NCBI GenBank assembly: GCA_020632715.1
Contig: JACKFA010000001.1
Location: forward strand, 930,001-994,000
Direction: 5' to 3'
Source: Deltaproteobacteria bacterium
GTDB lineage: Bacteria; Myxococcota_A; UBA9042; PHBI01
DNA length: 64,000 nucleotides
Of the stretch, positions 21,095 to 30,441 are shown piece by piece. Every line of letters begins with the position of its first letter. Within the stretch, counting starts at the first letter, position 1. The translations under genes and the position numbers were made by a program. A model generated the notes under the pieces. That model saw nothing but the letters and a program-made list of their open reading frames with translations, was not told the DNA's origin and did no database searches.

Positions 21095-23656
21095 ATGGCC
21101 GTGACCCACGCCACCCGGCGCGCCGTCGAGCGCGCCGCCGACGCCGCCATCGCCGCGGTGAAGGCGACGTATCGCGAGCGCCTCGAGCGCGTCGCGCGGG
21201 CGGTGGCGCCGCCGCTCTCGTGGACGGAGCTGTCGATCGGGCTCGAGCTCGATCCGCCCGGACACCGCGGGGCGTCCGAGGTGTCGCGCTTCGTGAGCGA
21301 CGCGCCGCGGAACCGGCGCGCCCGCCCGGACGCCGCGACGCGCGCGCTGATCGACCGGCTCGTGGACGGGGACGCCGTCCTGGGCGTGCTCGCCGGCACC
21401 GAGGTGCGCGAGGTGGTCGTGTGCGAGGCCGACGAGGTCGCGCGGCTCGGGCCGGGGTGGCACGTCGTGAACGTCGCCGGGGGGGCGGTTCGTCAGGCGG
21501 TGGCCGTCGAGGAGGAGCTCGATTGGAGCGGGGGGGCGGCGACCGCGACGCCGACGCCGACCCCGACCCCGACCCCGACGCCGACCCCGACGCCGACCCC
21601 GACCCCGACGCCGACTCCGACCCCGACTCCGGCTCCGGCTCCGGCTGCGGCTCCGGCTCCGGCTGCGGCTGCGGCTGCGGCCCCGGCCTCCTCCCCCCGC
21701 GCCCGCGCCGTCTTCGCCCTCGCCTCCCGGGCGCTCCCCGGCGGCCGCGCCGTCTCGCCCCTGGGCCTCGGGCTCATGCGCCTCTCGACCGCCGGACGGC
21801 CCGACGAGGACACCGCCACCGCCGTCATCCACGCCGCCCTCGACGGCGGCGTCCGGCTCCTCGACACCGCCGACGTCTACGCCCTCGACGAGCACGACCT
21901 CCACCACAACGAGCGCCTCGTGCGCCAGGCCCTCCTGACCTGGGACGGCCCCGCCGACGACGTCGTCGTCGCCACCAAGGTCGGCCTCGCGCGGCCCCAG
22001 GGGCGCTGGATCCCCGCCGGCCGCCCCGAGCGCCTCCTCCGCGCCGCGCGCGCCTCCCGCGACGCCCTCGGCGTCGACGCCATCGACCTCCTCCAGCTCC
22101 ACGCCCCCGACCCGAAGGTCCCCTGGGACGAGCAGCTCGACGCCCTCCGCCGCCTCCTCGACGACGGTGTCGCCCTCCGCGTCGGCCTCTCGAACGTCAC
22201 GGACGACGCCCTCGCCGCCGCCCTCCCCCGCCTCCCCGTCGCCGCCGTCCAGCTCGCGCTCTCGCCGCGCCACCGCGGCGACGCCACCCGCGCCGTCCTC
22301 TCCCGCGCCGACGCCGCCGGCCTCCTCGTCCTCGCCCACAGCCCCCTCGGCGGCCACCGCGACGTCGCGAAGCTCCCCGCCCTCCCCGCCCTCGCGGACG
22401 TCGCCTCCCGCCGCGGCGCGACCCCCTACGACGTCGCCCTCGCCTGGCTCCTCGCCCTCTCGCCCCGCGTCGTCCCGCTCCCGGGCGCGACCCGCGTCGC
22501 CTCGGTCACCGCGAGCCTCCGCGCCCTCGACGTCGCCCGCGCCCTCACCGACGCCGACCTCGCCGAGATCGACACCGCCCTCCCCTGGAAGCGCCCGACC
22601 GCGCCGCGGAAGCGGCCGAGCCCGCCCCCCGACGCCGAGAGGCCCCCCGCCTGGGACGGCGAGACCCTCCCCGACGGCGTCCGCACCGTCGCCCTCGACG
22701 AGGCCCTCGCCCCGCGCGACGAGGTCCTCCTCGTCATGGGCCTCCCGGCCTCCGGGAAGTCGAGCCTCGCCGTCCCCTTCGTCGCTGCGGGATACGACCG
22801 CCTGAACCGCGACCTCCGCGGTGGCCGCCTCGACGACCTCCTCCCGCCGCTCCGCGAGCTCCTCGCCGCGGGCTCCCGCCGCGTCGTCCTCGACAACACC
22901 TACGGCACGCGCGGCTCCCGCGCCGGCGTCCTCGCCGCCGCCCGCGACGCGGGCGTCCCGGCCCGCGTCCTCTGGCTCCACGCGCAGCCCGGCGACGTCC
23001 AGTTCAACGCGTCGCTGCGCATGATCCGCCGCAACGGGCGCCTCCTCTCCCCCGAGGAGCTCTCGCAGGCCGGCCGCAAGGATCCGAACACCTTCGGCCC
23101 CGGCGTCATCTGGCAGCACCTCCGCGCCTTCGAGCCGCCGAGCCCCGAGGAGGGCTTCGCGCGCGTCGACCGCGTCGTCTTCGCCCGGAAGGACGACCCG
23201 ACCTACACCCAGAAGGCGCTCCTCCTCGACCTCGACGGCACCGTGCGCGCGACGCCGGGGGCGCGCCCCTTCCCCGTCGTCCCCGACGAGGTCGCGCTCC
23301 TGCCGCGCCGGAGGGAGGTGCTCGCGCGCTGGGTCGAGGACGGCTACCGCCTCTTCGGGGTCACGAACCAGGCGGGCGTCGCCCTCGGGCAGCTCGACGA
23401 GGCCGCCGTCCGCGCGGTGAACCAGCGCACGGCCGAGCTCCTCGGCCTCCCGATCGAGATCGTCTACTGCCCGCACCCCGCGAAGCCCGTCGGGTGCTGG
23501 TGCCGGAAGCCCTACCCCGGCATGGGGGTGCTGCTCATCGAGCGCCACCGCCTGTCGCGCGCAGACCTCGTCATGGTCGGCGACCGCGCCTCCGACGCCG
23601 CCTTCGCGAAGGCCCTCGGCGCCCGCTACGTCGACGCCGAGGCGTTCTTCGCCTGA
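21095..23656 (+). CDS. Fusion: unknown domain + aldo-keto reductase + PNKP-like kinase + HAD 3'-phosphatase
   Basis: The protein has 853 residues in one frame. Residues 1-145 form an unrecognised domain. A (Thr-Pro)14 repeat at 152-179 and an Ala-Pro tract follow. Residues about 205-500 are an aldo-keto reductase with the tetrad Asp257, Tyr262, Lys295 and His336. Residues about 540-705 are a P-loop kinase (GLPASGKSS, Lys555) with LDNTYGTRGSRAG and FEPPSPEEGF, patterns of polynucleotide kinases. Residues about 706-853 are a HAD phosphatase (LLLDLDGT, Asp712/Asp714; VTNQAGVALG; MVGDRASD). The order kinase then phosphatase is that of T4 Pnkp. A role in nucleic-acid end repair is likely, but the reductase and N-terminal domain make the real substrate unclear. 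ATG 21095 lacks a strong ribosome site. Confidence 0.85.
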   Translation: MAVTHATRRAVERAADAAIAAVKATYRERLERVARAVAPPLSWTELSIGLELDPPGHRGASEVSRFVSDAPRNRRARPDAATRALIDRLVDGDAVLGVLAGTEVREVVVCEADEVARLGPGWHVVNVAGGAVRQAVAVEEELDWSGGAATATPTPTPTPTPTPTPTPTPTPTPTPTPTPAPAPAAAPAPAAAAAAAPASSPRARAVFALASRALPGGRAVSPLGLGLMRLSTAGRPDEDTATAVIHAALDGGVRLLDTADVYALDEHDLHHNERLVRQALLTWDGPADDVVVATKVGLARPQGRWIPAGRPERLLRAARASRDALGVDAIDLLQLHAPDPKVPWDEQLDALRRLLDDGVALRVGLSNVTDDALAAALPRLPVAAVQLALSPRHRGDATRAVLSRADAAGLLVLAHSPLGGHRDVAKLPALPALADVASRRGATPYDVALAWLLALSPRVVPLPGATRVASVTASLRALDVARALTDADLAEIDTALPWKRPTAPRKRPSPPPDAERPPAWDGETLPDGVRTVALDEALAPRDEVLLVMGLPASGKSSLAVPFVAAGYDRLNRDLRGGRLDDLLPPLRELLAAGSRRVVLDNTYGTRGSRAGVLAAARDAGVPARVLWLHAQPGDVQFNASLRMIRRNGRLLSPEELSQAGRKDPNTFGPGVIWQHLRAFEPPSPEEGFARVDRVVFARKDDPTYTQKALLLDLDGTVRATPGARPFPVVPDEVALLPRRREVLARWVEDGYRLFGVTNQAGVALGQLDEAAVRAVNQRTAELLGLPIEIVYCPHPAKPVGCWCRKPYPGMGVLLIERHRLSRADLVMVGDRASDAAFAKALGARYVDAEAFFA
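21548..21631 (+). repeat. In-frame hexanucleotide tandem repeat, ACSCCG x14, encoding Thr-Pro
   Basis: Fourteen ACN-CCG codon pairs follow each other inside the fusion gene and form the linker between the unknown N-terminal domain and the aldo-keto reductase. Third positions vary (ACC, ACG, ACT), so the array is not freshly expanded. It is followed by GCT-CCG/GCT-GCG units that encode Ala-Pro and Ala. Because the unit is 6 nt, changes in copy number alter linker length without breaking the frame. Confidence 0.9.
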
Positions 23657-23818
23657 CGACGGTGACACCGCCCCCGAAGGCCGCGCGCGCGGGGGGCGAG
23701 CCCCGGAACTGAGCGGACATTCGTTACATGGGGCGCTCACGCAGGCGCGGCGCGGGTTGTCAGCGGGTGCCGCGTCTGGGACGCTGGCTGCACTCACCTC
23801 CAGCCTGTGCGGGTCCCC

Positions 23819-26257
23819 ATGCGTCGAGCCCTCGCCATCGCGTCCATAACCGCGTCCCTGGTCGCGTGCGCCGACGGCGGCCACCGCGACGACGCCGCCG
23901 GCGCCCTCGCCCTCGAGGTGGCGCCCCTCGATCTGCCCGGCGTCGGCGAGGCCGTCTGGGACGTGCAGGTCGACGACGGCGCCGATCCCGCGCAGGTCGT
24001 CTGGTCGGCGCGCCTGACCTCGGGCCGCTACGGCGCGCGCGGCTCGGTCTCCTACGTGGGCCCGTGCGACGCGACCGTCGGCGACAACTCCGTCACCATC
24101 GAGCTCGTCGGCCTCTACGCCGACGCGCTCGACGACGCGGGCTCCTTCCACGCCGCCGCCCCCGGCGGCGGGCTCGACTTCCGCGACCCCGGGCCGCTCT
24201 CGAAGCCGTTCGCCTGCACCGCGAACGCCGACACGACCGTCCGCTTCGACGTCACCGTGCTCCGCCCCGCGAGCCAGGGCTTCTTCGACGTGGCGGTCAG
24301 CTTCGCCGACGTCTTCTGCTCGGCGAAGTACGACTGCGACGCGGGCGATCTCCTCTTCGACGACGGCGGCCAGCGCGCGCGCACGCAGGTGCTCGGCCTC
24401 GCCTGCTACGGCGGCGCCGGCGCCGACACCGCCCTCTACCTCGACGACGTCGTCATCGACTGCGGGAGCGGGGTCACCGCGCGCGTCGACCCCGCCGCCG
24501 CGCTCGGCAACTACGCCGACCTCTCCACCCCCGGGAGCCCGATCTGGGCGGGCGTCACGTTCGCCGGCGGCTTCGACCGCCTCTTCCAGGTGTCGGCGCA
24601 GCGCGGCCCCCTCGAGAACGGCGCCGACGGCGCCTACTGGAACCTCGCGCTCGGCGTCGGCGACGCAGACCTCGCCGGCTGCACGCTGACGGCCCTCGCC
24701 ACGGCCGACGACGCCGCGACCCCGGGCGGCGCCGACGACGGCGTCGTCGCGGCCGACGCGACCTACCCCGACATCGCCTGGAGCGTGCCCCTCGGCACCT
24801 GCGCGGGCGATCGCGCCCTCGACGCGAGCGGCGGCGACGTCCGGACCGGCTACCTCGGGGTCGGCGTCGGCCACACCTTCGCCCACGGCTACCCGGACGT
24901 CGTGCGCGTGCTGCCCGCGGCCCAGAGCCTCGGCGCAGGTCACGCCGGCGGCCAGCGGATCGCGACGGATCCCGACGGCAACGTGTACGTCGCGGGCTAC
25001 TTCCGCGGCACCCTCGACCTCGGCGGGGGGCTCACGGCGACGAGCCTCGGCGGGAACGACGGCTTCGTCGCGAAGCGGTCCCCCGAGGGCGCCTGGCTCT
25101 GGCTCGCGACGGTCGCCGGCATGGGCGGCGAGATCGTCTACGGCGTCGCGTGGGACGACACGAGCGACACGCTGGTCGTCGGGGGGCTCTTCAACGCCTA
25201 CAGCGGCGTCGCTCAGGACGGGCTCGCCCACTTCGGCGCCGACGCGGGGCTCGACCTCACGACCAGCGGTCAGGAGGACGGCTTCGTCGCGCGGCTCGGC
25301 GCGGACGGCGCCTGGCTCGACACGGCGGACGTCGGCGGCACGAACCAGGTCGACGTCTACGACGTCGCGGTCGAGGCGGGTGGGATCTACCTCACCGGCT
25401 ACTTCAACGGTGACGCGACGGTCGGAGGCCTCCCGCTCACGGGGCCGCTCAACGGCTCGGTCTTCGTGGCGGCCCTCGACGCCGATCTCGACGGGCTCTG
25501 GGCGAAGTCGGCGACGGCCGCGAGCGGCGCGAAGTTCGGTCTCGGCGTCGCGGCGACGGCGGTCGACGGCGCGATCCGGGTCGCCGCCACAGGCGGCATG
25601 GGGGCGAACCCGAGCGGGTTCCTGACCGGCCTCGGGAACCATCCGGAGGTCTACGTCGCCCTCCTCGACGGCGCCGACGGGACGACGCTCTGGAAGCAGG
25701 GCGGCGGCGGAACCAACGCCCTCGCGTGGAACGTGGTCTTCGACGCCGCAGGCGACGTCGTGATCGCGGGCTACTTCCAGAGCGGGGCCTTCGGCGCGAC
25801 GTCCCTGAGCGCCGTCGGGCGCCAGGACGCGTTCGTCGCGCGCGCGACGAGCAGCGGGTGGTCGGGCGTCTGGCAGGCCGGCGGGACGACCGCTAACCCG
25901 ACCTTCGACGCCAACGCCGCGCTCGGGCTCGCCGCCGACCCGTCGGGCGACGTCTACGTCTCGGGCTACTTCGTCGGCGACGCGGACTTCGGCGGCACCA
26001 CGCTCTCCTCGGCCGGCGAGCTCGACGTCTTCGTCGCGCGCCTCGCCCCGGCGACCGGCTGGGTCTGGGCGCGCGCAGGCGGCGGCGCGGCCACCGACTA
26101 TGGCTACGGCGTCGCGTACGCCGGCGCTGGCGGCGTCTTCGCGACGGGCAACTTCAAGTCCGACCCGGCGACCTTCGGCGGGGCGACGCTCCACGCGCCG
26201 TCGGCCACGAACGCCGCGCTCTTCCTCGTGAACCTGGCGTCGGACGGCACCTGGTGA
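23819..26257 (+). CDS. Secreted lipoprotein with SBBP-type beta-propeller repeats
   Basis: The protein has 812 residues. A lipoprotein signal ends at Cys17 (SLVAC). The first 350 residues form a separate beta-rich region with a few cysteines. The remainder holds about seven repeats of the form GDVYVSGYF-G-ADFGG-TTL-S-G--DVFVARL, the pattern of SBBP/beta-propeller repeats common in myxobacterial surface proteins. The function is unknown; ligand binding or adhesion is typical for such propellers. ATG 23819 was chosen because it directly begins the signal peptide, although no clear Shine-Dalgarno precedes it. GTG 23807 is possible. Confidence 0.85.
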   Translation: MRRALAIASITASLVACADGGHRDDAAGALALEVAPLDLPGVGEAVWDVQVDDGADPAQVVWSARLTSGRYGARGSVSYVGPCDATVGDNSVTIELVGLYADALDDAGSFHAAAPGGGLDFRDPGPLSKPFACTANADTTVRFDVTVLRPASQGFFDVAVSFADVFCSAKYDCDAGDLLFDDGGQRARTQVLGLACYGGAGADTALYLDDVVIDCGSGVTARVDPAAALGNYADLSTPGSPIWAGVTFAGGFDRLFQVSAQRGPLENGADGAYWNLALGVGDADLAGCTLTALATADDAATPGGADDGVVAADATYPDIAWSVPLGTCAGDRALDASGGDVRTGYLGVGVGHTFAHGYPDVVRVLPAAQSLGAGHAGGQRIATDPDGNVYVAGYFRGTLDLGGGLTATSLGGNDGFVAKRSPEGAWLWLATVAGMGGEIVYGVAWDDTSDTLVVGGLFNAYSGVAQDGLAHFGADAGLDLTTSGQEDGFVARLGADGAWLDTADVGGTNQVDVYDVAVEAGGIYLTGYFNGDATVGGLPLTGPLNGSVFVAALDADLDGLWAKSATAASGAKFGLGVAATAVDGAIRVAATGGMGANPSGFLTGLGNHPEVYVALLDGADGTTLWKQGGGGTNALAWNVVFDAAGDVVIAGYFQSGAFGATSLSAVGRQDAFVARATSSGWSGVWQAGGTTANPTFDANAALGLAADPSGDVYVSGYFVGDADFGGTTLSSAGELDVFVARLAPATGWVWARAGGGAATDYGYGVAYAGAGGVFATGNFKSDPATFGGATLHAPSATNAALFLVNLASDGTW

Positions 26258-26275
26258 GGCGCGCCGGGTAGATGG

Positions 26276-26803
26276 CTAACGCTTCGCGCGCTTCGGCCCC
26301 ACCAGCGTCCTGAGCGTCGCGGTCGCGACGACCTCGCCCGCGGCGTCCTTCATGGTCACCGGCACCTCGAACTCCTCGCGCGCGCTCGAGTCCACGATGG
26401 GGCACTCGCTCGTCGCCGTGATGAGGCCGCGCGCCTTCTTCACGTACTCGATGGAGAGCCCGGCCACGATGAAGCGCGCGTCGTCCGGCAGCGTGTAGGC
26501 CATCGCCACGTTGCCGCACAGCTCCGCGAGGTTCGCGAGCGCGATGGCGTGCACGCACTGGAGGTGGTTCCGCACGGCGCGCCGGTCGCGCAGGACGACC
26601 TTCGCCCACCCCGGCGAGAGCTCCACCACCGACGCCCCGATGCTCCCCGTGTAGGGCGCCATCCGCCCGACGACCGCGCTGAACGCGCGCTTCCCGCCCG
26701 GCACGACCGCGAGCTTGTCCCACAGCTCGCGCACGAGGTTCCGCGGGCCGTCGAGGCTCAGGTTCTTCGGGATCATGTTCTGCACGGCGGCGAGCGGGTT
26801 CAC
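26276..26803 (-). CDS. DUF4442-type hotdog-fold protein (thioesterase-like)
   Basis: The protein has 175 residues. The central part (VVELSPGWAKVVLRDRRAVRNHLQCVHAIALANLAELCGNVA, about 58-100) has the strand and long-helix layout of the DUF4442 hotdog family, related to PaaI-like acyl-CoA thioesterases. A later strand contains SIEYVKKARGLITA. It probably hydrolyses or binds acyl-thioesters; the substrate is unknown. The start is GTG 26803, chosen because GGAGG lies 4 nt before it. The gene ends 18 nt from the propeller lipoprotein (convergent) and its start lies 100 nt from the divergent GNAT gene. Confidence 0.8.
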   Translation of the reverse strand: MNPLAAVQNMIPKNLSLDGPRNLVRELWDKLAVVPGGKRAFSAVVGRMAPYTGSIGASVVELSPGWAKVVLRDRRAVRNHLQCVHAIALANLAELCGNVAMAYTLPDDARFIVAGLSIEYVKKARGLITATSECPIVDSSAREEFEVPVTMKDAAGEVVATATLRTLVGPKRAKR

Positions 26804-26903
26804 GGGACCTCCGGAGGGCGCTTGGGGCGGCGCCCGGAAATCTCTGGCGCCGCGTCGACGCAGAGGGCTACCATCCGGGCTCCCCGTTTGGCGAGCCGAA
26901 CCG

Positions 26904-27443
26904 ATGTTCCCTGCCGAAACCGTCCTGACAGCGCGCCTCCGGCTGCGCCGTCCCGTCCTGGGGGACGCGGGGCGCGTCTTCGAGACCTACGCGAGCGATC
27001 CGGCCTGCACGCGCTACCTCCTCTTCACGCCGCACGAGGACGTGAGCGACAGCCTCGACTTCCTCTCGCTCGTCGCCACCAACTGGCGGCTCCGCGCGGG
27101 GCACCGCCCCTGGTGCGTCGAGCGCCTCGCCGACGGCGCCTTCCTCGGCATGATCGGCGCCACCGTCGACGGCCGCCAGGCCGAGCTCGGCTACGCCATC
27201 GGGCGCCCCTTCTGGGGCCACGGCTACATGACCGAGGCCGTCGCCGCCGTCCGTGACCACATCCTCGACGACAGCCGCGTCACGCGCGTCTACGCCACCT
27301 GCCACGTCGAGAACGTCGGCTCCGCCAAGGTCCTCGAGAAGGCGGGCTTCGAGCGCGAGGGGATCCTCCGCGGCCACCTCGTCTTCCCGAACCTCGGCGA
27401 CGAGCCGCAGGACTGCGTCCTCTACGAGTCCGTGCGCGCCTGA
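26904..27443 (+). CDS. GNAT-family N-acetyltransferase (RimJ/RimL type)
   Basis: The acetyl-CoA-dependent transferase has 179 residues. It begins with ETVLTARLRLRRPVLGDAG, typical of the RimJ/RimL subgroup. The acetyl-CoA-binding region is RPFWGHGYMTEAVAAV (about 92-107), followed by the signature NVGSAKVLEKAGFEREG. In this subgroup the acceptor is often a ribosomal protein N-terminus or a small-molecule amine; it cannot be assigned here. ATG 26904 begins the conserved domain. Longer upstream reading is not supported, as it overlaps the promoter region of the divergent hotdog gene. Confidence 0.88.
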   Translation: MFPAETVLTARLRLRRPVLGDAGRVFETYASDPACTRYLLFTPHEDVSDSLDFLSLVATNWRLRAGHRPWCVERLADGAFLGMIGATVDGRQAELGYAIGRPFWGHGYMTEAVAAVRDHILDDSRVTRVYATCHVENVGSAKVLEKAGFEREGILRGHLVFPNLGDEPQDCVLYESVRA

Positions 27444-27511
27444 GCGCGGGCGCCGGAATCGCCGCGCGCCGCCGTCGCTTCTCCGCGGGTCCTCCTCGCA
27501 GGAGTCCGCCG

Positions 27512-29503
27512 ATGTCGCTCCGCCTCGCGTCCCTCGCCCTCGTCCCCCTGCTCCTCCTCACCGCCGACGCCGCCCACGCCGCGCCGCCCCCGGCCGCCGA
27601 CGACGGCGCCACCGCCGCCATCGACGCCGCCCTCGGCGCCGAGCTCGCCCGCGTCGCCTTCGCCGGCGGCCTCGACGGCGCGAACCACCGCCTCGGCGAC
27701 CTCGCCTTCCTCGCCACCTTCGGCCGCCTCCCGGGCCCGGGCGACAGCGAGGCGCTCCGCATGGACACGCACCTCCGCTTCGTCCGAGCGCGCCTCGCCC
27801 GCCGCCCCGCCACGGCCCCGGCCCTCGAGGCCCGCCGCGCCGAGCTCCTCGGCTACCTCGACGACTACATCGCCCTCGCCCACACGCCCGAGAACGCCGT
27901 CGCCCCCTTCCGGAACCCCGTCTTCATCGACGCCGACGGCAACGTCTGCGCCGTCGGCTACCTCATCGAGCGCAGCGCCGGCCGCGCCCTCGCCGAGCGC
28001 GTCGCCGCGACGTGGCGCTACCTCCGCCTCGAGGACATCGCCGCCGCCGGCGACCCCGAGCTCGCCGCCTGGATCGCGGGCTCCGGCTTCACCGCGGACG
28101 AGCTCGCCTCGATCCAGCCGGCCTACAGCGCCCCGCCGCTCGACAGCCTCTGGGTGACCTGGATCGGGCCCGCCGGGCGCCTCTCCGTCCCCGACGGCCC
28201 CTGGCGCCTCGTCGACGACGCCGGCACCGTCACCGTCGGCGCCTGGAAGGGCGGCCGCATGACCGGTCGCTGGGAGCGCTTCGACGCCCACGGCGATCCG
28301 CTCGGCGCCGGCGACTTCGCGAAGGGCCGCGGCCACTGGATCGGCACCTACCCGAACGGCGCCACCGCCGCCGAGGGCGACTACCGCGACAACGCCCCCA
28401 ACGGGACCTGGACCATCCGCTACGCGAGCGGGCGCGTCGCCGCCAAGGGCGACTTCCTCGACGGCCTCCGTTGGGGCGTGTGGTCGTTCTACCACGACGC
28501 CCCGGGGGACAAGCTCCTCGCGCGCGGGCGCTACCGGGCCTACGAGGAGGGCGTGTGGGAGCACTACGACGCCGAGGGGAGGCACCTCGCGACGGCGTGG
28601 CCCGCCCCGGCCGGGACGAGCGGAGGGGGCCTCACCTGGTACGATGCCGAGGGCGCCGTCGCCTTCGCCACCGGCCCCCGGCAGATGGACGGCCCGGCCG
28701 AGTTCGCCGTGGCCTGGCACGGCGACGGGCGCGTGCGCGCGCTGACGCTCTCGCGCGACACCGTCGCCCTCTTCGACGCCCGCGGCCACCTGCGCGCCGT
28801 CCGCTCGCCCGCGGCGCCGGAGCACGAGGCGCCGCTCCCGGTCGCGGCGCGACGCCGGCTCGAGCGCGCCGCCGCGGCGGGGCGCGACCGCCACCACACG
28901 GGGCGCGTGGGGAAGGCGTTCTACAAGGCGCTCGCCAAGGTCGAGACGTGGGAGATCGCGGGCCTCACGGTCTTCGACGATGCCGGGCGCGTGGTGGAGG
29001 ACACCCCCGCCCGCGCGGCGGCGAGCCGGGAGCTCGACCTCGCCGCGGCCACCCTCGGCGGGACCCCGTTCACGCCGGCTGTCGCCTCCCCGCTGCTGCC
29101 CGCCTGCGCGCCGCCCGCGGAGGGGGAGGACGGCTGGGTCTACCAGCCCTTCTGCGTGCCGCAGCGCGATGGCGACGGCGAAGGCGACTTCGACGACGGC
29201 CGCGACCTGGTCGGCCGCCTGCCCCTCGGCGATCAGCGGCGCCTCGTCGCCGGCGACGGCGACCTCGTCGTCGCCGGCATCAACTACACGCACCTCGACC
29301 GGATCTTCGACCTCGCGTACGCGACGCTCGTCGACCGCGCGAAGCTCGCGCGCGTCGTCGCCTACGAGGCCGGCTTCGAGGAGCCCGCGACCGCGCCGGC
29401 GCCGTTCCGCGCGACGTCGAGCTCGTTCGAGGACGAGTACACCTGGACCTCGTGGGGCCGCGTGCTCAAGCGCCACGGGGTGCACCTCGCCGACGTCTTC
29501 TGA
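27512..29503 (+). CDS. Exported protein with MORN-like repeats
   Basis: The protein has 663 residues. A Sec signal peptide (about 1-23, ending AHAA) is followed by a helical region. From about residue 215 to 350 there are short repeats with G-W or W residues (GAWKGGRMTGRWERFDA, GHWIGTYPNG, NGTWTIRYASGRVAAKGDF). These match the MORN-like/YwqK toxin-antitoxin-type repeat pattern, in which each unit is a beta-hairpin. The C-terminal 250 residues are not recognised. It is expected in the periplasm or outside. AGGAG is located 7 nt before ATG 27512. The function is unknown. Confidence 0.82.
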   Translation: MSLRLASLALVPLLLLTADAAHAAPPPAADDGATAAIDAALGAELARVAFAGGLDGANHRLGDLAFLATFGRLPGPGDSEALRMDTHLRFVRARLARRPATAPALEARRAELLGYLDDYIALAHTPENAVAPFRNPVFIDADGNVCAVGYLIERSAGRALAERVAATWRYLRLEDIAAAGDPELAAWIAGSGFTADELASIQPAYSAPPLDSLWVTWIGPAGRLSVPDGPWRLVDDAGTVTVGAWKGGRMTGRWERFDAHGDPLGAGDFAKGRGHWIGTYPNGATAAEGDYRDNAPNGTWTIRYASGRVAAKGDFLDGLRWGVWSFYHDAPGDKLLARGRYRAYEEGVWEHYDAEGRHLATAWPAPAGTSGGGLTWYDAEGAVAFATGPRQMDGPAEFAVAWHGDGRVRALTLSRDTVALFDARGHLRAVRSPAAPEHEAPLPVAARRRLERAAAAGRDRHHTGRVGKAFYKALAKVETWEIAGLTVFDDAGRVVEDTPARAAASRELDLAAATLGGTPFTPAVASPLLPACAPPAEGEDGWVYQPFCVPQRDGDGEGDFDDGRDLVGRLPLGDQRRLVAGDGDLVVAGINYTHLDRIFDLAYATLVDRAKLARVVAYEAGFEEPATAPAPFRATSSSFEDEYTWTSWGRVLKRHGVHLADVF

Positions 29504-29598
29504 GCCAGGGCGTTGCGGCGGACGCGCCGGGGCGCGATGCTCACGCTCCACGGGCCTCGTCGGGAAGGCCCGGGAGCCCACCGGGGGTTGACCGACCC

Positions 29599-30408
29599 AT
29601 GAGCACCACCTCGAAAGCGCTGATCCTCTCCGTCGCTCCCTGGCTCGTCGCCGCGGGCGCGCTCGCCGCCGTGGCGATCCAGTCGAGCAACGTGTCGTCA
29701 CTCGAGCAGCGCGTCGCCGTGCTCGAGGCCACGGGCGAGACGCGACCCGCGCCCGCCGTGACCGAGCTGCGGACGGAGGTCGTCGGGCGCCCCGCCCCCG
29801 CGGCCCCGGAGGACGACGATCGCGTCGCCGCCTTGCTCGCCCGCGTCGACGCCCTCGAGCGGAAGCAGGCGACGATGCCCGTCGTGCGCCCGCACGCCGT
29901 CGGCGAGGGCGCCGCCCCCGAGGCCGTCGCCGACGACGTCGCCGCGCTCCGGGCCGACGTCGACACGCTCTTGACCGGCGACAACTTCGACTCGGACGAC
30001 ACCAAGAAGAAGCTCATGGGCATCGTCGAGGAGGCGGTCGCCGCGCGCCGGCAGAAGTTCGAGCAGGCGCGCGAGGAGGCGACGCGCCAGCGCGTGCTCG
30101 ACCTCGCCGCCGAGCTCGGGCTCGACGAGAAGCGCGCCGCCTCCCTCTCCGACCTCGCGGTCGAGCTCCGCGGCACGCGCCGCGACGTGATGGACCGGGT
30201 GCGCTCCGGCGAGCTCGACATGCGCGAGGCCCGCGCCGAGGCGCAGGCCCGTCAGGAGACCATCCGCACGCAGGTGAAGGACCTCCTCACCGACGCGCAG
30301 TACACCCGCTTCGAGGAGGAGTTCCCGGAGCGCGGCGGCGGCCGCTGGGGCCGCGGCGGCGGCGGCGGCGACTGGCGCGGCGGCCCGCCGGACGGCGGCG
30401 GCCGCTGA
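29599..30408 (+). CDS. Membrane-anchored coiled-coil protein, Spy/CpxP-like C-terminal part
   Basis: The protein has 269 residues. An N-terminal membrane helix (about 7-28) leads into a short coiled coil (SSLEQRVAVLEATG), a Pro-rich linker and a second coiled segment. A charged helical region (about 140-245) contains REARAEAQARQETIRTQVKDLLTDAQYTRF in outline. The 'L-T-x-x-Q-Y' ending resembles the LTxxQ motif of Spy/CpxP periplasmic chaperones. The last 25 residues are Gly-rich. A role as a periplasmic stress sensor or chaperone is possible but not shown. Confidence 0.75.
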   Translation: MSTTSKALILSVAPWLVAAGALAAVAIQSSNVSSLEQRVAVLEATGETRPAPAVTELRTEVVGRPAPAAPEDDDRVAALLARVDALERKQATMPVVRPHAVGEGAAPEAVADDVAALRADVDTLLTGDNFDSDDTKKKLMGIVEEAVAARRQKFEQAREEATRQRVLDLAAELGLDEKRAASLSDLAVELRGTRRDVMDRVRSGELDMREARAEAQARQETIRTQVKDLLTDAQYTRFEEEFPERGGGRWGRGGGGGDWRGGPPDGGGR

Positions 30409-30441
30409 GCCGGCGACCGCGCCGAGCCGCGCGAGCGCCCG

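Noticed and set aside
20114..26194. A 2026-codon open frame on the minus strand
   Set aside because: It overlaps well-supported genes in both orientations, has low-complexity Arg/Ala/Gly composition and is a by-product of high GC at third positions.
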